A DNA stretch of 64,000 bases from Calothrix sp. PCC 7507 (GCF_000316575.1 NC_019682.1:4586001-4650000); one strand, 5' to 3'. Counted from the first letter of the stretch, positions 44,616 to 53,681 are shown. The notes: generated by a model from the letters alone, not told the origin. A program made the numbers and translations.

Positions 44616-46202
44616 TTAACGAACTACCGCCTCCGCTTTTTTCGGCTGCAACACATATGGTGTTTCTGCACCTTGGGCGAGATATTCAGCTAGTTGACTT
44701 TCAATTTGATCGCGCACAATTTGGCGATATTCGAGAAAATGCTCGTTGTGGGCACAGGCCGCGAGGTAATGCTCGGCAACCTTTGGGTTACGCTTAATGA
44801 TGCTGAACAAGTGATGCCAGAATTTCCATCTGGTTTCTCGTTTGATTCCTTGTCGCCAAATCACAATCAACAACGCTTTAATCACCACCCACTCTGGCAT
44901 TTTAGCTGGTGCTTGCCAACTAGGACCACCCATCATTAAAAAACAGCGATAGGTGCGATCTAAGTATTTTACTGGGTCGTATAACGCACAAAAAGCTTCA
45001 ATATATTCTCTAGCAATATCTTCGAGAGGACGGGTAGCAATGAAGTTCATCAATGTGGTTTGGTTGATATTGCCGTCTTGATTATCTCGTAGTCGCCCTT
45101 CTTTTGTTAGACGATGCCACAGCGCAGTGTTTGGTAGCGCTTGCAACATGGCAAAGGTTGTGGAGGGAATTGCTGCTAGTTCGGCAAAACGGACAATGCG
45201 ATCGCCTGCGCCTGCTTTTTCACCATCAAATCCGATAATAAACCCTGCCATCGGGCGTAATCCAGCTTTGATGATGCTTTGCACCGCCTCAGTCAGTGAA
45301 CTGCGAGTATTTTGAAACTTCTTCGTCAGCTGCAAACTATCTTCATCTGGTGTCTCAATACCTAAAAACACCGCTGCAAAACCCGACTCCACCATCAACT
45401 CCATTAACTCTGGATCTTGTGCTAAATCAATAGAAGCTTCGGTGTCAAAACGGAAAGGATAATTATGCTCTTTCATCCAAACTTTTAACTCTTTTAGCAA
45501 CAACTTGACATTACGTTTGTTGCCGATAAAATTGTCATCCACCATGAACACACCACGCCGCCAACCCAATTCATAGAGATAATCTAATTCTGCCAAAAGT
45601 TGGGCTGGGGTTTTAGTCCGTGGCTTACGTCCATAAAGCACAATAATGTCACAAAATTCGCATTGGAAGGGACAACCACGGGAAAACTGCACAGACATCA
45701 TGTCATAAGCATCAAGTTCCAGTAAATCAAAGCGGGGTATAGGTGTGTTGGTAACATCTGGTTTTTCTGTGGCGCGAAAAGTACCAGATGTTTCACCTTT
45801 TTGAATCGCCTCAATAAACATTGGGAGGGTGATTTCCCCTTCATCTAAAATCAGAAAATCTGCCCCGACATTTTGCACTTCGTGAGGTACAGATGTTGGG
45901 TATGGGCCGCCTACAGCAACCAATTTTCCACGTTTTTTTGCTTCTTGAATTTGATCCAGTAGGTCTTGCTTTTGAACAATCATTGCAGAGAATATTACTA
46001 CATCTGCCCATGCCCATTCTGACTCAGTAACTGGGCGAATGTTGCGATCAACCAGCTTAAATTCCCATTCTTGGGGCAAAATTGCCGCCACTGTTACTAA
46101 ACCCAAAGGTGGTAACAAAACCTTGCGATTAACTAACTCCAAAATTTTTTCGTATGACCAAAAGGTTTTGGGGAATATCGGGTACACTAGTAAAACTCGC
46201 AT
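44616..46202 (-). CDS. B12-binding radical SAM protein (DUF4070 type)
   Basis: 528 residues. N-terminal cobalamin-binding-like Rossmann domain (about 1-140), with PPLGLVTVAAILPQEWE and the VGGPYPTS strand. The radical SAM domain has the cluster motif CPFQCEFC (Cys177, Cys181, Cys184) and GRKPRTKTP just after it. A C-terminal DUF4070-type region (about 400-528) ends with a variable tail. The hopanoid C-2 methylase HpnP belongs to this family, but so do uncharacterised cyanobacterial paralogues; I cannot tell which this is. Monocistronic. Confidence 0.88.
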   Translation of the reverse strand: MRVLLVYPIFPKTFWSYEKILELVNRKVLLPPLGLVTVAAILPQEWEFKLVDRNIRPVTESEWAWADVVIFSAMIVQKQDLLDQIQEAKKRGKLVAVGGPYPTSVPHEVQNVGADFLILDEGEITLPMFIEAIQKGETSGTFRATEKPDVTNTPIPRFDLLELDAYDMMSVQFSRGCPFQCEFCDIIVLYGRKPRTKTPAQLLAELDYLYELGWRRGVFMVDDNFIGNKRNVKLLLKELKVWMKEHNYPFRFDTEASIDLAQDPELMELMVESGFAAVFLGIETPDEDSLQLTKKFQNTRSSLTEAVQSIIKAGLRPMAGFIIGFDGEKAGAGDRIVRFAELAAIPSTTFAMLQALPNTALWHRLTKEGRLRDNQDGNINQTTLMNFIATRPLEDIAREYIEAFCALYDPVKYLDRTYRCFLMMGGPSWQAPAKMPEWVVIKALLIVIWRQGIKRETRWKFWHHLFSIIKRNPKVAEHYLAACAHNEHFLEYRQIVRDQIESQLAEYLAQGAETPYVLQPKKAEAVVR

Positions 46203-46549
46203 ACAGTATCAATCCTCACACTTTGATTGTGATCCCACTTTAACGAATCTTCAGTAAGTTTAGACGCTGCTTTTCTAGACTTGTTGCAGTTACCTTTCAA
46301 CCAGTGAAAGTAAAAATACCATTATAGTACTTTTGTATTAGCTAGAAGCATAGCCGAGCAAATTACTTTTATATTCCCCACCTCAACAGTGGGGATTGTA
46401 TTCTATCATGGTGTGCTGTCACTCAGGTGGTGTAGTTTTAATATCTCACTGATTAATTCACACCTAATGTAGATAGGCAGGAAAAAACCTTCTTCCCTTC
46501 TGTATTCCGCCTGATTGCAACGATAATTATTGACGCCAACTTATTTAAT
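46203..46549. other. Intergenic region between divergent genes
   Basis: 347 bases between the radical SAM gene (-) and the zinc-ribbon gene (+). It contains no supported gene or repeat; both promoters should lie here. I see no consensus -35/-10 pair I would defend. Confidence 0.35.
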
Positions 46550-47788
46550 ATGTTTATCAGAATACGCCAGTTTTTAAATCAATTTTTCAATAAGTCAAGG
46601 ACAATCAACAACGAACCACTAAATAAAGTGAGTTTGATTGTCATTATTTTGATTGATATTTTTATCCTCATCAATGTTTTTACGGGCTTGGATGATATTA
46701 GCAGATGGCATATCAGCCCAAACCAGGCTTATCCTTGTTATGCTGAGTGGCAGGATTACCTGACACAAACCAATAAAGATAAAGACTATGAAATTATTAG
46801 GCGATCGCTAACACATAGCATAAACAATCAACCTAGTTTTCAGCAAACCTATCAACAAGTCGAAGCGGGACATCTAGGCAAAGTTTCGGAAACATGCCTG
46901 AACTACGCAGCCGACAAAGATAAAATTAAAAACCCTGAAAATCGGCAAATTATCCAAACTATTGATCAGAAACAAACAAAAGTTAATAACCTCGATCAAA
47001 CTAATCGCCAAATCCGTTCTCAATATGATTCCACACTTTTAGAAAAAATTGCCGGTCAACCTCGTGAGCAATCAATTAATGCAGTTGGTGCGGAAAAAGC
47101 CAAACTTGAGTTAGAGCAAAATCAGCGGAATATTTCTATCCTGAAGAAGGAAATTTCTAATCTGAAAACCGAACTGATTACTAAACCAGAAAGTGTTGGT
47201 TTTATAGCCTTTCTTCAAGATGATGATAAATTTAAGACAGTTAAAAAAGGTTATCAACAGTCATCCTTTTGGTATCCAAGTATCCAACTAGCTTTTCAAT
47301 CCCTCTTTCTGATACCGCTAATTTTCATTGCCTTATTAGTTAATAAATTTACTCAAGCAAGAAGATATGGACTGATATCACTGATAAGTTGGCATTTATT
47401 GGTCATCTTTTTTATACCGCTGATCCTGAAAATTTTTGAATTTCTGCAAATCGGTGTAGTTTTTCAATTTATTTTCGATATTGTTAGCGCTCTTTTTGGT
47501 GGGTTACTTTTCCTCATCAGCTATGTTTATATCTTGATAATTCCACTTGTTGGTTTTGGAATTATCAAATTTATGCAAAAAGTTGTCTTTAATTCTCAAG
47601 TCCAAGCAGCTAATAGAATTCAGAAATCTCGCTGTATTCACTGTGCCAAAAAAATTCGACCCCATGACATCTACTGTCCACATTGTGGAACTTATCAATA
47701 TATTGAATGCCCAAACTGTCACAATGTTACTTACAAACATTTGCCATACTGCAAAGAATGCGGTTCTCCTCAAAATTCTACTAATTAA
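46550..47788 (+). CDS. Membrane protein with coiled coil and C-terminal double zinc ribbon
   Basis: 412 residues. One membrane span near 28-48 (VSLIVIILIDIFILINVF), a long soluble, helical region (about 60-235) with a coiled coil (ILKKEISNLKTEL), then three or four spans between about 240 and 350. The C terminus has four CxxC knuckles: CIHC, CPHC, CPNC and CKEC (about 362-408), forming two zinc ribbons facing the cytoplasm. No catalytic motif. Function unknown; the ribbon type suggests protein or nucleic-acid contact. Confidence 0.8.
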   Translation: MFIRIRQFLNQFFNKSRTINNEPLNKVSLIVIILIDIFILINVFTGLDDISRWHISPNQAYPCYAEWQDYLTQTNKDKDYEIIRRSLTHSINNQPSFQQTYQQVEAGHLGKVSETCLNYAADKDKIKNPENRQIIQTIDQKQTKVNNLDQTNRQIRSQYDSTLLEKIAGQPREQSINAVGAEKAKLELEQNQRNISILKKEISNLKTELITKPESVGFIAFLQDDDKFKTVKKGYQQSSFWYPSIQLAFQSLFLIPLIFIALLVNKFTQARRYGLISLISWHLLVIFFIPLILKIFEFLQIGVVFQFIFDIVSALFGGLLFLISYVYILIIPLVGFGIIKFMQKVVFNSQVQAANRIQKSRCIHCAKKIRPHDIYCPHCGTYQYIECPNCHNVTYKHLPYCKECGSPQNSTN

Positions 47789-47856
47789 CTCTCATGATTT
47801 TCAATAAAATTATTTTATTGGGCTAATAATTCCCTTCTTGATTTCCCTCGCTAGTC

Positions 47857-48882
47857 TCAATCAATCTGGATTACAACCTTCCCAAAGTGAGCAGCACTTT
47901 TAAGATAACTGTAGGCTGCTTTTGCTTGATTAAAAGGGAAAACTCGATCAATAATCGGATTTAATTTATGCTGGGTAATCTTTTGATTCATCACCTCAAA
48001 CATTTTTCGACTACCGACATAAATACCTTGCACTGTTAAACTCTTGAAAAGTATCGGCAGAGGGTCAATTTCACTCCCTCTTCCTGATAGCACGCCAATC
48101 AAGCTAATACGTCCCCCAATGCGAACTGCTTGTAGAGATTTTGTGAGAGTCCCTGCACCACCAACTTCTATCACATGATCTATGCCTATCCGATTAGTTA
48201 GTTCGTAGACTTTCTTCTCCCAATCGGGTGTTGTTTTGTAGTTGATCGTCTCGTCAGCACCAAGTTCTTTAGCTCTGGCTAATTTATCATCACTACTAGA
48301 AGTAATAATGACTTTAGCGCCGTGGATTTTGGCAAATTGGAGGGCAAATATAGAAACACCGCCTGTACCGAGTAATAATACAGTGTGATCTTCGGTAAGA
48401 TTGCCTTTTGTTACTAGTCCATGCCAAGCTGTAACGGCTGCACAGGGCAGAGTTGCCGCTTCAATATAGGATAAGTAATCGGGTAAAATTACTAATCCAT
48501 CTTGGTGCAAGATGACGTATTCAGCCAGCATCCCATCTATTCCGCCTCCCAGATCCGATTTCATTTTCTCTTTGGTTAAAGAGCCAGAAATCCAGTCTTG
48601 GAAGAAGATACCAGCGACGCGATCGCCTATTTTCACCCGTGTCACACCTTCTGTGACAGCTACAACTTCCCCCGCGCCATCAGACATGGGAATTAGAGGA
48701 TATTTCAGCTTAGAACCGTAGATTCCTTCAGCCATCAGCAAGTCACGGTAATTGAGAGATGTGGCTTTAACTTTCACGAGAACTTGCCCTGGTGTAGGTT
48801 TGGGTTCAGGGCGATCGACTAATGCTAGTGCTTCAATCCCAGCGTTGCTTTGAATTTCGTAGGCTTTCACGGCTAGAAACAT
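47857..48882 (-). CDS. Medium-chain NAD(P)-dependent oxidoreductase (quinone-oxidoreductase/alcohol dehydrogenase type)
   Basis: 341 residues: GroES-like N-terminal domain (about 1-125, NYRDLLMAEGIYG; VKIGDRVAGIFF) and Rossmann domain (about 135-290) with the nucleotide loop LLLGTGGVSIFALQFAK and SSSDDKLARAKELGADETIN. The zinc-binding Cys cluster of classical alcohol dehydrogenases is absent, and NYRD with no catalytic Cys is seen in zinc-free members, so it is probably a zinc-independent quinone reductase or enoyl reductase-like enzyme. The substrate is unknown. Confidence 0.88.
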   Translation of the reverse strand: MFLAVKAYEIQSNAGIEALALVDRPEPKPTPGQVLVKVKATSLNYRDLLMAEGIYGSKLKYPLIPMSDGAGEVVAVTEGVTRVKIGDRVAGIFFQDWISGSLTKEKMKSDLGGGIDGMLAEYVILHQDGLVILPDYLSYIEAATLPCAAVTAWHGLVTKGNLTEDHTVLLLGTGGVSIFALQFAKIHGAKVIITSSSDDKLARAKELGADETINYKTTPDWEKKVYELTNRIGIDHVIEVGGAGTLTKSLQAVRIGGRISLIGVLSGRGSEIDPLPILFKSLTVQGIYVGSRKMFEVMNQKITQHKLNPIIDRVFPFNQAKAAYSYLKSAAHFGKVVIQID

Positions 48883-48927
48883 TTATATCTTGATTTTCCT
48901 AGCACTAGGTTATACCAAGTTGCAGTG

Positions 48928-48961
48928 AGATACCCGACTTCCTCGAGGAAGTCAGGTATCT
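48928..48961. repeat. Long palindrome (CCCGACTTC family)
   Basis: AGATACCCGACTTCCTC faces GAGGAAGTCAGGTATCT: 16 of 17 positions pair, with no loop to speak of. The core CCCGACTTC recurs in the palindrome at 62490-62522. Confidence 0.8.
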
Positions 48962-49016
48962 TGGGAGATAACGACTACTTATACCGATTTGAAAAAAGAA
49001 TACAACAAATACATTC

Positions 49017-49052
49017 GTAGATACTGTCTTGATTCTTCAAGACAGTATCTAC
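49017..49052. repeat. Long perfect palindrome
   Basis: GTAGATACTGTCTTGA (49017-49032) pairs perfectly with TCAAGACAGTATCTAC (49037-49052) across a four-base loop. 16-bp stem. Confidence 0.82.
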
Positions 49053-49224
49053 AGGCTTTGCAATTTAAAACTGTACTTCACTGATCTCAAAACCGCTATG
49101 ACTGCCAACTTCCTAGACGCATAAAACATCAATGATTATCCCCCATTCCCCATGCCCCATTCCCTATGACCATTGCCAAGCTCTACAATACTCCCAGATT
49201 ATTTTTAATAGTTGATCATCTGTA

Positions 49225-49824
49225 ATGACTCATTCTACGGATATTGCCACTTTAGCGCGCTGGATGGCATCTGATTTTAGCAATCAAGCACAAGCTTTTG
49301 AAAACCCTCCTTTTTATGCCCATATTCGCGTGTGTATGCGTCCCCTTCCCTTGGAAGTGTTATCAGGGGTTAGTTTTTTTGTTGAACAAGCTTATGACTA
49401 TGACCTCAATGACCCCTATCGCGTGAGAGTATTGAAGTTGTTTAACGCAGGCGATCGCATCCAAATCGAAAACTACACTGTTAAGGAAGAAAAAAATTTC
49501 TACGGCGCATCTCGTAACCTCGAACGCCTCAAAACCTTAAACGCTGATTATTTAGAAAAGTTACCAGGCTGCAACATGATTGTAGAGTGGACTGGTAACA
49601 GTTTTAAAGGCACTGTGGAGCCAGGAAAAGGCTGCATCGTCTTTCGCAAAGGGCAAAAAACCTATCTAGATAGCGAGTTTGAAATTGACGAAGATAAATT
49701 CATCAGCCTCGATCGGGGACGGGATTTAGATACTGATGCACATATCTGGGGATCTGTCGCTGGGCCTTTTCACTTTGTCCGGTGGGGTAGTTTTGCTGAT
49801 GAAGTGAAAACAGTTATCAGTTAA
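49225..49824 (+). CDS. cpcT: Phycobiliprotein chromophore lyase CpcT/CpeT
   Basis: 199 residues, full length for CpcT-type lyases, which attach phycocyanobilin to Cys155 of the beta subunit of phycocyanin or phycoerythrocyanin. Visible family blocks: LARWMASDFSNQAQAFENPP, the GVSFFVEQAYDYDLNDPYRV segment, NYTVKEEKNFYGASRNLERL, LPGCNMIVEW, and GRDLDTDAHIWGSVAGPFHF near the end. Cytoplasmic. No cpc operon is nearby, as is usual for this gene. Confidence 0.94.
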   Translation: MTHSTDIATLARWMASDFSNQAQAFENPPFYAHIRVCMRPLPLEVLSGVSFFVEQAYDYDLNDPYRVRVLKLFNAGDRIQIENYTVKEEKNFYGASRNLERLKTLNADYLEKLPGCNMIVEWTGNSFKGTVEPGKGCIVFRKGQKTYLDSEFEIDEDKFISLDRGRDLDTDAHIWGSVAGPFHFVRWGSFADEVKTVIS

Positions 49825-49975
49825 CAGTTATCAGTTATCAGTGTATTAAGAGCTAGGTAGAAACCCCACCCCTTGTGGATGGCTTGCCTATTGCCTTTCA
49901 TTGATAACTGATAACTGTTGACCTATCAACTTATTGCCGCTAAGATTCTAAGTTAGGTAGTGAAATATTAAAATT

Positions 49976-50059
49976 ATGTCTACTCAGCAGCCATCTCTAC
50001 GACTAACTTCTAGCCTTTCATTAGGTCTAGGGCTGCTACTATGCCTAGAAAGCAAATAG
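49976..50059 (+). CDS. Leucine-rich small ORF upstream of leuA (candidate leader peptide 1)
   Basis: ATG TCT ACT ... to TAG, 27 residues: MSTQQPSLRLTSSLSLGLGL then LLCLESK. Nine of 27 residues are Leu, coded mostly by CTA plus CTT, TTA and CTG. The composition and the place, about 260 bases before leuA on the same strand, are those of a leucine attenuator peptide. The ribosome-binding site is weak. Immediately after the Leu run AAAGC-AAATA-GCTTT can pair. Confidence 0.5.
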   Translation: MSTQQPSLRLTSSLSLGLGLLLCLESK

Positions 50060-50170
50060 CTTTGGCATCATAATCAAGTTTTTCTCAGTTAAATAACTAT
50101 CTGCATCCTGCCAAGAATGGAGCGATCGCAGATTAAATCAGTTAACTATCAACTCAATCAGGAGATTTTT

Positions 50171-50326
50171 ATGCGATCGCATTTATTGCTAGAGGCATTG
50201 CTGCGACTACTTGTGGTATGTCAGGTTTGGCAACCTGGCAACCCTATTGTTTTCAACAACTCTCGTGCCACAACGCCTCATCACTATCAACCAAATCGAC
50301 ATCAAAGGACATCACGACAGTGTTAA
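50171..50326 (+). CDS. Leucine-rich small ORF overlapping leuA start (candidate leader peptide 2)
   Basis: 51 residues beginning [20 protein letters not shown]: seven Leu among residues 5-14, coded TTA, TTG, CTA, TTG, CTG, CTA, CTT. CAGGAG stands about seven bases before the ATG, a good ribosome-binding site. The stop codon TAA (50324-50326) overlaps the leuA GTG (50320-50322), so its translation can be coupled to leuA. A hairpin follows the Leu codons (50222-50237). Ribosome stalling on Leu codons during starvation is the natural hypothesis; known in other bacteria for leuA leaders, not shown here. Confidence 0.55.
   Translation: MRSHLLLEALLRLLVVCQVWQPGNPIVFNNSRATTPHHYQPNRHQRTSRQC
50222..50237 (+). 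promoter_or_regulatory. Hairpin after the leucine codons of leader 2
   Basis: CAGGTT-TGGC-AACCTG, a perfect six-base stem, begins about nine bases after the last Leu codon of leader ORF 2. A stalled ribosome would reach into it. Confidence 0.45.
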
Positions 50327-52044
50327 ATAATCCCGCCACAAAATATCGCCAGTTTCACCCCATTAATTTCCCTGAACGTACTTGGCCGACTAAAACAATT
50401 ACTCATCCTCCCATCTGGTTGAGTACTGATTTACGAGATGGTAACCAAGCATTGATGGAACCGATGAATGGCGATCGCAAATTACGCATGTTCAATCTGT
50501 TAGTCAATATTGGCTGCAAAGAAATTGAAATCGCTTTCCCATCCGCTTCACAAACCGATTTCGATTTTGTGCGAAATTTAATTGCACAACAGTTAATTCC
50601 TGACGATGTCACCATCCAAGTCTTGACACCAGCTAGAGAACACTTGATCCGTCGCACCTTTGAGGCTTTACAAGGTGCTAAACGGGCGATCGTGCATTTG
50701 TATAATGCCACTTCCCCAGTATTTCGGCGGACAGTTTTTGGCTTGGATCGTCTGCAAACAATTAATCTGGCTATTGATGCTGCTAAATTATTTAATGAGT
50801 TGGCAGCAGCACAACCAAATACAAATTGGCAATTTCAATATTCACCGGAAACCTTTACAGCCACCGAATTGGACTTCGCCAAGGAAATTTGTAACGCTGT
50901 CTTGGAAGTTTGGCAACCAACACCCCAGCAAAAAGCCATTATCAATCTGCCTGCAACTGTGGAAGTCGCTACCCCCAATGTATTTGCCGATCAAGTCGAG
51001 TGGATGCACAACAATTTGCAATTTAGAGATAGCTTGATTTTGAGTGTGCATACACATAACGATCGCGGTTGTGCGATCGCCTCTGCAGAACTTGCCCAAA
51101 TGGCAGGCGCACAAAGGGTTGAGGGTTGTTTGTTTGGCAATGGCGAACGCACTGGTAATGTTGATTTAGTCACCTTGGCATTGAATCTCTACACCCAAGG
51201 TATCCACCCTGGTTTGGATTTTTCCCACATCAACGAAGTCGCCAGCATAGTTGAAGATTGTACACAGTTGCCAATTCACCCACGTCATCCATACGTCGGT
51301 GATCTGGTGTTCACAGCTTTTTCCGGTTCCCATCAAGATGCAATTAAAAAAGGATTTGCGGCACAGTCAACTAATGACTTCTGGGAAATTCCTTATTTAC
51401 CCCTAGATCCTAAAGATGTTGGACGTAGCTATGAATCAGTGGTACGAGTGAATAGTCAATCTGGTAAAGGCGGCATTGCCTTTCTGCTGGAACAAGACTA
51501 CAATTTGGTGTTACCCCGACAGTTGCAGATCGAGTTTAGTCAGATTGTCCAACGAGTTATGGATATCAGCGGCAAGGAAATGTCATCACAAGACTTGTGG
51601 CAATTGTTTGAGCAAGAGTATTTACAACCAGAGAAACCACTCAAGTACATTTCCCATCAGTTATTGCAAACCGATGATCACAGTCAAATTCAACGTCTTT
51701 GGGTAACATTACAACTGAATGAACAAGCGATCGCAATTTGTGGACAAGGAAATGGCCCTATTGATGCTTTTGTGAATGCCTTGGGTTTGAATCTGCAAAT
51801 TCACCATTATGAAGAACATTCCCGCAATTGTGGCAGCAATGCTGATGCCGTTGCCTATGTTGAGATTGCAGGTAATCTTGTGCAACAGCCATTACACGGA
51901 ATCGGTATTCATAGCAATATAGTGACTGCATCGCTGATCGCAATTCTCAACGCTGTTAACCGAACCTGGAAGTTAATAGATGCAGAGGCTCAAGCCAAAC
52001 TAGTCCAAAGTTTAGCTCAGAGAGAAGCTGTGTTTACTCAATGA
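50320..52044 (+). CDS. leuA: 2-isopropylmalate synthase (LeuA)
   Basis: LeuA condenses acetyl-CoA with 2-oxoisovalerate, the committed step of leucine synthesis. From GTG at 50320 the protein has 574 residues. The catalytic TIM barrel opens with [18 protein letters not shown] (Asp, Arg of the DRDG-like site) and has the metal site in [18 protein letters not shown] and [16 protein letters not shown]-terminal LeuA dimer domain (about 440-574) with [20 protein letters not shown] should bind leucine for feedback inhibition. It is the long actinobacterial-like LeuA type. A longer frame to ATG at 50218 lacks similarity to the family start. GTG is preferred: AAAGGAC lies upstream and the residues after it ([11 protein letters not shown]) begin the conserved region. 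Confidence 0.93.
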   Translation: MLNNPATKYRQFHPINFPERTWPTKTITHPPIWLSTDLRDGNQALMEPMNGDRKLRMFNLLVNIGCKEIEIAFPSASQTDFDFVRNLIAQQLIPDDVTIQVLTPAREHLIRRTFEALQGAKRAIVHLYNATSPVFRRTVFGLDRLQTINLAIDAAKLFNELAAAQPNTNWQFQYSPETFTATELDFAKEICNAVLEVWQPTPQQKAIINLPATVEVATPNVFADQVEWMHNNLQFRDSLILSVHTHNDRGCAIASAELAQMAGAQRVEGCLFGNGERTGNVDLVTLALNLYTQGIHPGLDFSHINEVASIVEDCTQLPIHPRHPYVGDLVFTAFSGSHQDAIKKGFAAQSTNDFWEIPYLPLDPKDVGRSYESVVRVNSQSGKGGIAFLLEQDYNLVLPRQLQIEFSQIVQRVMDISGKEMSSQDLWQLFEQEYLQPEKPLKYISHQLLQTDDHSQIQRLWVTLQLNEQAIAICGQGNGPIDAFVNALGLNLQIHHYEEHSRNCGSNADAVAYVEIAGNLVQQPLHGIGIHSNIVTASLIAILNAVNRTWKLIDAEAQAKLVQSLAQREAVFTQ

Positions 52045-52048
52045 AAAG

Positions 52049-52257
52049 TGCTGAGTTCCGAGTGCTGAGTGCTGAGTTAAAAAGACCACCCACGTCCCTT
52101 GCGCGTCTCCGACAGGAGAGGGGTGGGGTATCAACCAACTCCTGTATTAAAAGATTCCGCTTGACATCGGGCGGGGCTTTTACCATAGTGCAAAAGTATT
52201 GAGTATTCAATCTTCTTTACTCAGCACTCAGCACTCAGTACTCAGTACTGAGTGTTG
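52049..52257. repeat. Mirrored heptamer repeats forming a fold-back
   Basis: GTGCTGAGT units at 52049-52077 and the inverse ACTCAGC units at 52218-52257 enclose about 140 bases, so the region can form a large hairpin. Confidence 0.7.
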
Positions 52258-52402
52258 TAAAATATTTCACCCAACTCAATACCTTGGATGAGGGACTTCC
52301 AGAAAATAAATTATCCAATTTATTCAGATTTTATTTTTCTGACTCCCCCTGCTTACGGAGCGATTGGTTATTTTTTTATTTGGAAGTTCCTTAGAGTCCC
52401 TC

Positions 52403-52431
52403 GGCTTGCTGTTAAAGGTTAACAGCAAGCC
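52403..52431. terminator. Strong hairpin, probable bidirectional terminator
   Basis: GGCTTGCTGTTAA (52403-52415) pairs perfectly with TTAACAGCAAGCC (52419-52431), 13 pairs, three-base loop. It lies between convergent leuA and the GGCT-like gene. No T tract follows on the plus strand. Confidence 0.55.
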
Positions 52432-52546
52432 ACATTTCCTGGTGCGTTATCCGTTGATTGTAAGTAAGTCGGCACAATAAAAGCGAACCGTGTGAAGAAA
52501 CCTAAACAAGGCTCAAACCTTATTGCTTTATCCCAGCGACAATTAT

Positions 52547-53125
52547 TTACGCCGATTTACTTAGTTGTAATTGGTACATATGGTTAAACAAATTCCAGCA
52601 ATATTCTTCTGGTAGGCCGCAGGTGACAGCACCTCGCAACACAATGTTAAAGTACCAATCATTTGGTGCGACTTCCTCTGCAAGTTTGTTTACTACTACA
52701 TATGTGCGAACATTTTTATATATTCGGTCTTGGCAATGAATATCTACTAATTCTTGACTATAGACGCTTTGGGAAACACCTTCACGTATATCTAGGCGAT
52801 CGCTCAATCGCCAGGGTAACTGATATAGCACACCTTTAACACTGGCTTTGGCATCTTTCACCACATCCAAAACACCGCATTGACGAGTAGGTGAATAGAG
52901 ATAAAACCCCAATCGATAGCCTTTAAGTATGCCAGTATCAACGACATAAGGGTGAGTATGCTCACCTAGCGATCGCTTCAAATCCACTGGACACATACAA
53001 GATCCATAGGCAAAATAGTAGAACATCGGCTCTTCTTGTTGCCTTGGTTGCAGTTTCGACTCTAGCTTTGCCGGATCATAAGATTGCACCCAATTATGGT
53101 GTAAGTGTCCAATATGATTGCTCAT
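52547..53125 (-). CDS. Gamma-glutamylcyclotransferase-like protein
   Basis: 192 residues. FYYFAYGSCMCPVDL near residue 35 corresponds to the YGSNM glycine loop of the GGCT/AIG2 family, with Asn replaced by Cys; GVLDVVKDAKASVKGVLYQL is the second conserved block, and the expected catalytic Glu may be in DIREGV. The family cyclises gamma-glutamyl amines or glutathione; the altered loop makes activity uncertain. The first 30 residues (HIGHLHHNWVQSYDPAKLES) are an unusual extension. Confidence 0.8.
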   Translation of the reverse strand: MSNHIGHLHHNWVQSYDPAKLESKLQPRQQEEPMFYYFAYGSCMCPVDLKRSLGEHTHPYVVDTGILKGYRLGFYLYSPTRQCGVLDVVKDAKASVKGVLYQLPWRLSDRLDIREGVSQSVYSQELVDIHCQDRIYKNVRTYVVVNKLAEEVAPNDWYFNIVLRGAVTCGLPEEYCWNLFNHMYQLQLSKSA

Positions 53126-53356
53126 TATTTCTAGAAGTATTCACCATAAATAAAAGTTTACCATCAAAAACAAAAATATACAACTGTAATCCGATAGATA
53201 AATCGTAGTTTTAATTTATACTGAATTTTAATAAAAAAATACCTCTTTAATCCACAGTCTACACACAAGCGATCAAATTACCCAAATTTTCAACGTAGTC
53301 CTGGAACAGCAAGACTAAACTACATCAAATACTACGTTTGTTGCGAATATTGCGAG
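53126..53356. other. Intergenic region upstream of the promoter at 53357
   Basis: AT-rich gap between the GGCT-like gene start (-) and the promoter on the plus strand. I see no gene; the GGCT promoter should lie here. Confidence 0.4.
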
Positions 53357-53385
53357 TTGACAATCAGATTATGATCAGCTACTAT
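53357..53385 (+). promoter_or_regulatory. Near-consensus sigma-70-type promoter
   Basis: TTGACA (53357-53362), exactly 17 bases, TACTAT (53380-53385). The start of transcription would be about 53391-53393. It is the best -35/-10 pair I noticed in the window. Confidence 0.65.
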
Positions 53386-53390
53386 ATTTG

Positions 53391-53636
53391 TAGTACATGT
53401 GTAGCTAAAAGTAACACTAAACTGCTCAAAAAAGGCATAAGACTATGCGACTGAAAAGATGGGAATCACCCCGCCGAGAAGGCAGGAATGACAAAGGCAA
53501 AGGCGGTTCAGCGAGAAAGCGACAACTCAAAAAGCAAAGGCAAATGCTCCGGCAAAAACTCAAAGAAGCTAACAAAGCAGACAATAACAAAAATAATCGA
53601 CAGGGGGAAGAAAAGCAAATCTTCCCCCTATTTTTT
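53391..53636 (+). ncRNA. Candidate small RNA or short mRNA with own promoter and terminator
   Basis: A transcript of about 245 bases from the promoter at 53357 to the intrinsic terminator ending near 53636. The open frames in it (ATG 53445, basic 78-aa product; ATG 53488, 61-aa) both run past the terminator, so neither could be fully translated from this transcript. The first frame reads like a basic, helical peptide (RKRQLKKQRQMLRQKLKEAN), so a short protein read through the terminator cannot be excluded. I recognise no known RNA family. Confidence 0.5.
53602..53636 (+). terminator. Intrinsic terminator
   Basis: AGGGGGAAGA (53602-53611) pairs perfectly with TCTTCCCCCT (53620-53629), eight-base loop, followed by ATTTTTT. 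A textbook rho-independent terminator on the plus strand. Confidence 0.85.
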
Positions 53637-53681
53637 GCGCTTTCATATTATAAGCAAAAAAAGCACAGCATGATTATTTAA

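Larger units (their letters stand above)
48883..49224. other. Divergent intergenic region with two strong hairpins
   Basis: 342 bases between the oxidoreductase (-) and cpcT (+). Two long near-perfect hairpins (48928-48961 and 49017-49052) lie here, and CCCATTCCCCATGCCCCATT heptamer-like repeats near 49140-49165. Because both genes point outward, the hairpins are not ordinary 3' terminators. Confidence 0.55.
52045..52546. other. Repeat-rich region after leuA
   Basis: 502 bases without a supported gene. It contains mirrored heptamer repeats (52049-52077 and 52218-52257) around a spacer and a 13-bp hairpin (52403-52431), the likely leuA terminator region. Confidence 0.5.

Noticed and set aside
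50218-50319. N-terminal extension of LeuA to an ATG at 50218
   Set aside because: The extra 34 residues show no family similarity and overlap leader ORF 2; GTG at 50320 starts right at the conserved region.
53445-53681. 78-codon basic open frame
   Set aside because: Not called as a CDS because it reads through a strong intrinsic terminator at 53602-53636; kept as an alternative within the candidate RNA.
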